NCBI RefSeq assembly: GCF_963576615.1
Contig: NC_088714.1
Coordinates: 27,276,558 to 27,340,557 of the forward strand
DNA: 64,000 nt
Direction: 5' to 3'
Origin: Watersipora subatra
Taxonomy: Eukaryota > Bryozoa > Gymnolaemata > Cheilostomatida > Watersiporidae
A program made the position numbers and the translations under genes. Below, in pieces: positions 1-9,900 of this stretch (within the stretch, counting starts at the first letter, position 1; each line of letters begins with the position of its first letter). The notes under the pieces were generated by a model. The model had not been told where the DNA came from, searched no databases, and saw only the letters and a program-made list of their open reading frames with translations.

Positions 1-595
1 TATCGGAAAGCCTGTATCAAATATAAATGCTCATTACTTTACAGTTTCGTTTCAGCTTGGTCTAATCATCTAGTCATAGTCTGATCATGTGATCCATATT
101 TTCTGCCAAATGGCGCGAACAACTTCTACAGCATTTGTCGATCATCACTGGTGACCAACAGGCTTCTCATGTTTATCAGAGAATGATATGCACACCCTCG
201 AGCTAAGGCTAAAAAATTAAACTACTATTTAAGCTCGGTTTTGAGATATCAGTGCTCAAAGTGACAGTATTACAATAATAATGAAATAGACAATAACAAA
301 AAACATGGTTTTATTGAATGCATGAAGTATATTTGTGAAAATAGTTTGACGAATAAGGTTGCATAAAAGTGTAAACAGAAGCACATCATTTTCAACTAGG
401 TAAAATTTGAGCTGTTTTGAGAGGGATTCCAACCTACGGACATTTTCATGATGGCTGCAATTAACCGTTCGTTTTTGAGCTTTTAAGAGCTTTTAATCAC
501 ATTTCCACATATTTTGAACCTACAACACAGCAGAAAAAAACATTGTGAACCTTTTAATACTGAATAGCTGTGTGATTTTTGTTGCAAGTCAACCT
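1..595. mobile_element. Family C element, truncated by window edge
   Basis: The end tttttgttgcaagtcaacct (about 576-595) and internal blocks (ccttttaatactga, gatggctgcaattaaccgtt, cggaaagcctgtatcaaat) match the complete copy at 28229-29132, in the opposite orientation. Confidence 0.55.
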
Positions 596-608
596 CTACT
601 GTAATATT

Positions 609-720
609 CAAATTGCCAACTATTGCCTTTGCTAATTGCCAACTATTGCATTTGCTAATTGCCGACTATTGCCTTTGCTAATTGCCAACTATTGCCTTTG
701 CTAATTGCCAACTATTGCCA
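609..720. repeat. 23-bp tandem repeat next to family C copy
   Basis: About five units of aattgccaactattgccttt plus GCT with single-base variants. Confidence 0.85.
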
Positions 721-1467
721 TGCTTGTTTGCTCGTATGAAAACTTATAAAACTCTAGAAACTCAATTGGTTTGATATTTTTAAAAGGCTGCAGACCTTAT
801 GTAAAATTTACCAAATTTACAATGATATTATTATCAACATGTGGGTATTATCTTTAAAACTTTACCTGTGTAACTTTTGGTTTAAACAGTTTGAACAGAA
901 TGAATATTTATAAACTCGAAGTAGCTCTCAGTTACACCATAGCAGAGGTTCTGCTTATCATAGTTACTAATTACCACCTAAATTTTTTTTCATTTTCAAA
1001 CACTTGCTACAATAGCTATGATTATTATATGCACTAGAAAGTCTATAAATTATAAAGATTTTTTAACCATGAAGTCCATTTTAGCTTTATACCGCAACTC
1101 CCACCTTGTAAAGAGTTGTTTCCCTTTGTTAAAAAAGAAGATAACACCCATTCTCAAATATATCTCAATGAGTCTATGGTTGCCTTCCTATTAAGCATTA
1201 AGTCACTCTCTTGCTAACAGTGATTACAAACTGCTACATTAATAGCAATACATATTTATTGTCCTCCGATCATCATAAATACTTATTGTTTTATTTGTTA
1301 TTGCAAAAAGGAGCGAAACTTTTACTTAATGAAAATGTATTTTGAGTTTAACGATTTGGTGAAGGAAACCCAACTGCCAAAAGATTTGAAGTTGTGAAAG
1401 AAATATTTTCATGCTCGCATATCTGATTTTTGTGTGTTTTAGTGTGCTGTACACTCATATGTTGCAG

Positions 1468-1638
1468 ATATCCCTGGCGGATGTCTGGTTGTACAGTTTT
1501 TTGGAGTTTGGATTGGCTGCCTTTCCAGAGCTAATGGACGTAACTCTGTGGGTAAAAGCATTTGTGGAGAGAGTTCGTAATACAGCTGAGATGCAGAGTT
1601 ACCTGGCAACAAGGCCAGCTTCTCCAATTGGTGTTTAA
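1468..1638 (+). CDS. Last exon of a sigma-class glutathione S-transferase (GST copy 1, rest lies left of window)
   Basis: A 171-nt terminal exon with a clean acceptor (gttgcag before position 1468) and TAA at 1636-1638. It encodes 56 residues starting ISLADVWLYSF and ending RPASPIGV, which is the C-terminal all-alpha domain end of sigma GSTs (the hematopoietic prostaglandin D synthase / S-crystallin branch). These enzymes conjugate glutathione to electrophiles in the cytosol. The exon has the same length and intron phase as the last exon of the complete GST at 11979-12149, and the peptides align without gaps. The gene is therefore a tandem paralogue. No earlier exon of it is recognisable in 1-1467, so it continues beyond the window edge. 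An AATAAA lies about 190 bp downstream. Confidence 0.85.
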   Translation: MSLADVWLYSFLEFGLAAFPELMDVTLWVKAFVERVRNTAEMQSYLATRPASPIGV

Positions 1639-3429
1639 TGCGTGAAAAGAATCTAGGCTATCAAAATCTGTCATAAGCTGAAAACATTAACTACAACATG
1701 TAGAAACGTTGGGCATCTTTTTATAAATCACTATAGTGATGCAGCAACAGGGAAGTAATGTTGACCATTGGGGTTGGGTCACTACATGTCTGTGCAATTT
1801 GATTGGCTATGTAATTATCTAGATTGAACAAATAAAAATTTCTTTTGATGTAATTTGTTTTTTTTGGTTTGAAGTAGAGTAATTCGTAACCTTTGCTACA
1901 ATAAGAGTTCTGTCCGTCTGTTCATCCGTCCATCTGTTTGTCCATCTATCTAAAGCCAAACTAACAGCGTTGGAAAAACACCACTCTCAACAAGATTCGA
2001 CCTTACAACTGTTAGTTTAGTAGACCGACAGCCTACCACCTGCACAACTCCAAAAACTCTGCTGCATTTTGTAACAATGTACACATAGTTATTACACATG
2101 ACAAACTCTCACAATGCACCGAACAACTAGGATACTATTAATAATAATTATTGCAATACAAACAATTTGAGATAAGATTTTCTTCAAGGGTAATTTGACT
2201 TCGTGTTCCTGCAAAAACTTATAATCATTAGTATAGTTGTTATACCAGACTCTCTCAACTTCAGACAAGAAACAATTAGAACAGACTGAAGATAATCAAA
2301 ATTAATATATTATAAGATTATATGGATTTTTAATGACATTGAGATATTTATTAAACATAGTTGAGTACACTTTCTCAAGGTACGTTAATACTGACTATAG
2401 CAAGTTTCTGATTCACGCTTTATGCTTTTCTCCTATTTAGTTGCTGCCTCAAGTAATAAACAAATAAAACAATAATAAGAGCCTTTGTGATGCCACTCAT
2501 TTAACCAAAGATTGTCAAGATTGTACAAAGATGACCATAGCGCTGCTATCGCATTATATACTATATCTTATATACTAAACCCTCCTAAAGCATTATAGCT
2601 GGTTAAACATGTTAACATACATTTGAAATGTCTTTATTTGAAAATTTATTTAGTTTTAAAGTTTAAAGCTTTGACATTTCACAATGTATTATGTTTAAAC
2701 ATGTCCACTTTTAAACATATTTACGATTTTTAAATTCAAACTATTTTTATTCATTGCAAAATGCACAATTAAAGATGTATAGTCATTTCCGACAAGCAAA
2801 TAAAACTATTAAAAAAAACATCATGAATTTGCTAAAAAGACTATATAGCACTTTTTTAGACTGTGATTTTATTATGTACCTGAGAACATGGCACAGCAAA
2901 CTTATATGCTTAACATTTTAATGCCTAAGTCTAGTGATTCATAGAAAAAAACACTACGCTCATAAATTTTTAATCAGCTTCTCAAAGTTACTATCACCAA
3001 TATATTTAGATCAAAAACAGAATACGACAGTCTAAAACAATTATGCTTCCCATCACAAAACTTTTAGCTGTTCAAGGTGAAATGTCTTGTTTTTATCCTG
3101 TCATCAACTTACATTTCACACTTTTAAGTTTTTAGGGATGCTATCAGTTTTGTTTTTTTACTCTCCATATACGCTGCTGTTACATTTTCAATTAATGCTG
3201 TGTCGTAAACCTGCTTGTTTCCATATGCTTTTTGGCAAATGTTATTGTACAATATGAATGTAAGAGTGACTTGTTTTTTGTATGCCATTTATTTTTTTAA
3301 CTTTTTTGTTTTTCCTAAAACAACTTTTGGTTTTCTGCTTCTTTCTATCTTGTTCATATTATCATGTTCAGCGCTTTCACTCATAGCTACAAAATACATA
3401 TTAAACAACTTTGCCTAAATTATCGGGGT
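1639..3429. other. Spacer between the two GST genes
   Basis: AT-rich. Apart from the polyadenylation signal at 1831 no exon, RNA gene or terminal-repeat element was recognised. Confidence 0.35.
1831..1836 (+). terminator. Putative polyadenylation signal of GST copy 1
   Basis: AATAAA 193 bp after the TAA of the terminal GST exon, followed by a T-rich stretch (about 1838-1866). Position and context fit a cleavage/polyadenylation site. Confidence 0.5.
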
Positions 3430-3917
3430 TGTCGTACCATACAAAATTGGTACCTCAAACAAAACAGCTCGCGCAATACGGGCTACTTGGGCGGAGCTAA
3501 GCACGTCTTGGGCGGAACTAGTTGCACTCTGCGTACTTCTGACGTTTCCTCAAATCGATAAAAATGTAGATTATCGCTTACGCTGTTAGCGGTTCACAGC
3601 CTGCCCACTTAGCCTATGAGTTGAGCTAAACTTGTGCACAACTACGGGTGATACGAGGATGGAAAAACGTGTGCGGTAGAAAGATATGTGTGTACTATTA
3701 CATATACTTGTACGTAGCTCATTTTTCGAGCTCCGTTCGACTTTACTCGCCCGTATTGCCGCTGCACCTGTGGGTTGTACTCGTAGGACTCTAGAAGACT
3801 GAGTTTTCTTTCACGCAATCGCTGCGGATCTGTACTAACTAAACATTCACCATTTTATCAGTTCTTTTCCTTGTACGATCCATTCTTCCTTCAATATAAA
3901 GTGCCAACGTTAGAAAC
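3430..3917 (+). promoter_or_regulatory. Probable promoter / 5' UTR of GST copy 2
   Basis: This stretch is visibly richer in G, C and CpG than its flanks. It contains two GGGCGG boxes (near 3490 and 3510) and lies immediately 5' of the proposed first coding exon at 3918. No convincing TATA box was seen. Assignment as promoter is inference from composition and position. Confidence 0.35.
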
Positions 3918-3979
3918 ATGCCTAGAACCAAAAGAAAAGCCGCAAGCTCTTCTAAGAGACAACCATCTGCAAAACAAAG
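3918..3979 (+). CDS. GST copy 2, proposed exon 1 (basic N-terminal extension)
   Basis: ATG at 3918 opens MPRTKRKAASSSKRQPSAKQ, then AG of a split Arg codon at the donor AAAG|GTTCGG (3980-3981). Phase 2 matches the next exon exactly. The peptide is rich in Lys, Arg and Ser, resembles a nuclear-localisation or disordered tail, and is not part of the GST fold. The donor is mediocre. If this exon is wrong, the start lies in another upstream exon, because exon 3 has no in-frame Met before the fold. Confidence 0.5.
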
Positions 3980-6900
3980 GTTCGGTATTATTTCAGATCG
4001 TTTTGCACGTTATTTTCCAAGGACTACTAACTAGCCGCTTGCAATTACCGTTTTTTTATGAAATTGCTTCTACTTTGGCTCCAATCATGGTTTCTTTAAA
4101 CATTGGTGATTTTACTTCCAACAAGTTTTTTTAATGTACTGAATCCTTTCAGAAGCAATATTACTTTAGGGTTTTCACAAAAGCCGATACCTCTGCTAGA
4201 TTTATATATGACCCACTATTCTGTGAGCTTATTATTTTAGCAAAGACATGGTTGTTTTAAAGACACGCTGTCAAGTTGCTAGGAAGACAAAACTATTTTG
4301 TTCGCTTCAAGGAGGTGGTCAGGGTGGCCTACCACTGATGACAATTTTCGTTTAGATGTTGCTCATTGCTGATTCTGTTAAGGTTATGATTTTTGCATCA
4401 TTTGCTTCAAAACAATTCGAGCTTTCAGATTGGCCAATTTTTAAAAACATCAGAACATGTATTATCATTATAGTTATCTCAATCATGACCAGAAACAAAA
4501 AATTACTTTTTGCTATATTTTCTTTAGGCTACATGTTGATCATTTAGTGTTTGCAGGATAAAGTGAATTACCAGCAAGGTTTTAACTAATTGAAAGAGAC
4601 TTGCTAGTGTAAGCTTGCTTTTTGGTGATGCTCATGGTATTTAACAATCTAAAAACTATTTTCGGTAGCCTAGTGCAAATGACGAAATAGCCTACACCAA
4701 AGACCCATTGGCCACACAATAGTAGGCTATAACGAGGAGCACTAAGGACTGGTTGTAAGTTTCACTGATAAAACCATTGTTTTATAACTAAAATACTATT
4801 TTATGCAGGAAAGAAGGAAAATCAGATACCAAAGCTGAGATCCCGGATGCTTCTGTCAAGGTACTTGTTATATTTCACATATCAACCACCATGTTTGTCT
4901 GCAAATAAAGCCTAGTGATATCTGAAAAGGAAGCTTATCATCATTTCGTATTCTTTGTAGTCTCACACAGCGTACACTTAACAATGGAACAACTAGCTTT
5001 CCGCTTCCTTAATCCATTAGTTTTCAATCGTCATGTAAGGCTTTGCTATAGTAAAATTAGTAAGGCTTCCATAATTTAAATCTGAAACCCAGGCTTGTTA
5101 TTTTAAATTAACAGTCATCTTAGTTACATCTTTATCACATTAGTCACCATTTTTCATGCTTAAACAGCTGTGCCAAGAAATCACAAACAGGCAAAGTGCC
5201 AAATAGTAGTTTTCCAAGGCACATATTGGGCCTTGCTCACTGTTTGAGATTCGCTAAGGTTCAAATATCGTGGAGCTTCAATGTTTTAAATAATGCTTCA
5301 TGTAAACCTTAATATTTTTGTTCGGACTTATAAATCAACTTTTGATTTGTCGAAGTTCTGGCTGCAAAGGTTTTGGAATTTTTATTCAAGGGAAAGGAGC
5401 TAGACACACTATTGTTAATAAATCACAAATACATGTATGAGTGTTTTTATCTGCATATTAAACAGATGTCAAATCCCAACAACTGATCATAATTTATGCT
5501 TATCACTTATAAGTATTTATAAAGGAGTTGTATGTCTTGGACTTTGGAGGAACTCAAATGTGTTGCCATATGTTCTTGTATATTAGCTCCAACGTATGAC
5601 GACCTTAGCAGATCTTGGAGGGAGTTCCCTTTCTATATTAAAGTAGTCATACCTCGACATACGAGCTTCATGCGTTCTGGTACTGAGTTTGTATGTTAAT
5701 ATGCTTTTAGCTTGATACAATATTTCCTATGTAAGATAACTACATGTAAATACAAATTATTTTGTTCCCATACTATGAAAAACCAACTAAAACAATATAT
5801 TATGATAAAAAGCATGTTTTTAATTGTTGTAATTCAGAACCTACACTCACAAAGCGAAAAAAATTATTTATTTAGTGGTTATGGTCTACAATAAAATGTA
5901 ACATTACTATGTACAGCACTGTATGGAGTTCTTACCTTGGAGACAGGCGTAGTGGCTGACAGCGTTGTTAGAGAGACTTTACAGCAATTTGTTCGGTAAA
6001 CTAGACTTCTGTGATGCTACGTATTAAAACACAAACTTTGAATATAAGTTAACTGAAATTTGCTTACTAAACACACACTAAAAGCTGTTTTGATCTTTTA
6101 GTAATCTTAACTTTAATTTTGTCGTCTTAATGTTTTATTATTTGTTTCCGGTTCGCGCCTTTTTGCCTCGCTTTTATGATTCTAGCTGGCCTTACTGATA
6201 CTTTTTTCAACCTGATTTGCCGAGAAAGATTAAGTGATGCTGTTCTTGATAGCCTCTTGCATGCCTGGCCATTGACTGCCCATCGAGAGCCAGCTCGTAT
6301 GCTCATATCTCAAAGATCTCTCATATCTTGATTTTCTCGTATGTTGGGGCATTGGAATGTCGAGGTATCACTGTATACGCAAAAATTCCCCTAGCGGAAA
6401 AACCATGTTCTGGAAAACTTAATACTGCCATTTGCTGGTTTTTGTTCTGTTAGTGGTGCAATCGATTTCTTAGTAGTTAACTATTTACACAGTGTTGTGT
6501 TTCCATACAACTCATGCGTCTGATCAATGGACACAGTCAAATACCTAAAATAATAAAAGCTACTATAATGCAGCTGTTTCAGCAAACCAAATGCATATTT
6601 TGCGGCATAACAAAGCCAAACAACATCATGTAGGCTGTGTGTATAGAACACACTGCTCTTTTCATTGCCATTGTTCTGTAATAATGTTTAAAAATCGATT
6701 CCTTGGTATTGTGTATATTGGCATATCCAATGTTGAAAACATCACTGAAGTTGCTGAAATCTTTTTGCGCTCTGCAGCATTAGCTTTCGAACTTCTTATG
6801 ATGGAATGTGGTTTTATATGCACCAACTTATCATTCTTGGTAGCTTAATAATGGAATATTGACACTGGAATTTCTTTAATTGTGCTGGCAATTCGATCGT

Positions 6901-9900
6901 GTGCATTCAATGTTTACAAAGCGGTCAGTTGTGAGGATGATGCCATGTAGCAATCTTCAAATCTAAATGTCCATAATCCTTTGCAGCTTGCGGAAAATAT
7001 TACACTAGGACGGAGGTTTGTACCGCTGCTATCAACCTTCGATCTCGTACAGAGCCTTTGTGTTTTGCCCTCTACTCGTTTGGCATCTTGCTCTGCTTTA
7101 TGATCCATTTTTTTATACTGCTCCTTTAAAAAAAGCAAAACTAGAGATGGAATCTAAAATGTAAATGCATGACCTTACCTTTGGACAGTAGCACACTCCA
7201 TTAACAATAAAATATATCACAAGACAACTTTGGTTAGTGTCACATATTTTTCTGCAGGTTACTATAAAGCCTTTATTTGTACGCCATTGCTCTCTATTTT
7301 TCAACCTTCCCCTAAGAATGGCGCTTTATTAGCAGTGACGTTCAAATGAATGGTGGCGTTGTATTTTTTCAACATCTCGTTAGAATATTGAGAAGATGAA
7401 TTTAATCTTTCACGAGTCACCTTGTCACCTATATTTTGCACTCTCCTTTAGGTGGTGCGACATAAACCTTTTTGTATCAAAAAAATTCGCTAACTTACCT
7501 CCAACTTGCCAAATATCTCTAAATCAAAATGTATGTAGAAACTAATGCATGTCTCTGCCAGTTGAGATCTATTGTTTGCAATTAACCTACGATGATCTTA
7601 TAGCCTGCGTTGTATTTTGTAGGAGCTTTTAAGTTTTTTATTTCATTCTAAATTTGAAGGCCAATTTTCATTTTATAACTATATTAAACAAGATTGCATA
7701 AAAGCCTATAGCACTTAAAGGTATGTTTGCTACAGTTTGCAACCAAAACTGGCTTTTTATGCGCAATCGAAGAGAAGTTCCATTGTAAGCCGAGTTCAGA
7801 TTACCGCACTGATGCCATCATGTAATATGCTATAAATCTGCAAATTTATAAGTTATATAAAAATCTATCAAATGTTACAAATATATATTCAAGAACAAGT
7901 GTCATAAACAAACCATGTTCATAATACATTCGGAAACAAAAATTAACATTTTTAAAACGAAAAGATTACCATTGTTTGCTCGTCCAGTTGAAAGCCTTCA
8001 TTTGAATACATTTCATATTCTTCTGGCTGTCCTATACCTTCCATAGTGTCTACTGACCTCAACTTTTCTGCACAGCTGAGCTAGTCGATATTAGCATCCA
8101 AAAAATTTATAGCAGGGCAAAACTTTTACGCAATGCACTTTAGAATATTGTACATGTATACACTTTTCATGCGAATAAAGAGTAAATGTGTGTAATCAAA
8201 ATAACCTCAGAATTTTAGTCTCAAAATATGTAGTAGCACAAATTCCATTGTAAATGCGAAACATTTTTCACATGCATCAAAGCACAAAACCGCATTAAAT
8301 AATGAACTATTATTAGCCTGATACAGTTACTAATCATTTCTTTGGTGTTGCATTCAAAGTTGTAATGATAAAAACCTTAAAGACTAAAGAGTTTAGAAAA
8401 CGGACTTCAATACGGACAAAAACAATGAATGAATTATTTGTTATCGATGTAATCGAATCATTATTAACTAGTATGGTTTTGTGGACAATTTTCTATTGAT
8501 CACTCGCTATTATGGGTTCGTAAAGATCAAGGATTGTCAAAGTGGCGGTCAAATGGAGGTGACCTTCAATTAGAGGGTGGCGCTTTGTTTTTTAATCCTT
8601 CTCTCAGGGTGTTGCTCAAACAGAGGTGGAGTTCAATTAGAGGTTTTACGGTATACTGTAGGAGGTTTACGTTCAACTCATTTCAACTTACATGATATGA
8701 ACTGATTGTGTACAAACTCCACCAATAATTTTGAAAGCATCATTGCTGGCTTCTTCAACAATCTTCAACCTAGTATCGCTCTTTTGAGCTTTTAAATGCT
8801 ATTTGTTAAAACATTTATTTGATTTTCGTGGCCCACTGTTGCCCTTTTTTTCTTTTGTTTCTTGTATGGCATAATTTGGAACATATTTCTGTTTGAAATG
8901 ACTTTATTGCCAATAAAGTAGTATGCGTGTATATACAGCTCTATGTATGTACGTTATAGGAGTGTCTACTGTACCTAGGCAGTTTTAATTCAGTGTCAGG
9001 GATTTTTTAAAATAAGAGATAGTGGTGCATCTTTATCAGTCTCAAATTGCACCAGCTTGAATGCTAATGCTTTAACTGTTTTATAGTTCTCTGTTAGTTT
9101 AATTTACTTACAAAAATTATTCATTTATGCAGTATTGCAAAATGGTCTTTTCAGGCAGCCGTGAAGGACAAGCTGTTGTACTTTGACGTGTATGCGAGAG
9201 CAGAGCCAACTAGAATGCTTTATGGCATCGCTGGCAAAGAGTATGAGGACCAGAGGATCAAGCAGATGGAGTGGCCAGCCATTAAAGCAGGTTGACGCTT
9301 TTCTCCTTATCACCTCCCCTTCCCATACCATCTCTTCCTCCTTTACCCTACCTTCAGCTTCCTTCTGTTTTCTTTGTTTCATCCTCAAGTTTCACATTCT
9401 TTTATGCCTTACTAGCCCATAGTCAGTCTAGTGTGTGAGAGATTGTCATGTGGGCCAATGAAGCACACAGAATAAGTATGTGTACAATAATTCTAAAATT
9501 TTCAAAGGGAAATGATTGGCGCCCGTGGCAGCGTGCCGTGCAGTGAAGCTGAATATCACAGGTTCAAGTTCTGTACAATGTAATATTTTTCTTTGAACCT
9601 CCAACCATGGTTTTGAACAAATGGCCGCGACGGGTTTTTTACATTCATTTTCACCTGTTCGTTTCTTGTTGCTTAGTACTTTTCTGTTTTTTCATTCTTT
9701 TTTCTCTTTTGTCTGAACTTTCTCACACTCTGTTTTCTCCTGTCATCATCTGGCAGTGCTGAACGTTGCCATGATAAAAAGTTAATTTTAACAAACCTGT
9801 TTGCATTCATAACTTTTATCTTGTTATTGAGAAGGCTCAGTTTGTATTTAACTCATATTCATTCTATTTCATTTCCGTAACTTTTTAGAACAACCATTGG

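Noticed and set aside
3918..3979. MPRTKRK start as a histone H3-type tail
   Set aside because: Only a superficial likeness to an ARTK start; it splices in frame to a GST and no histone fold follows.
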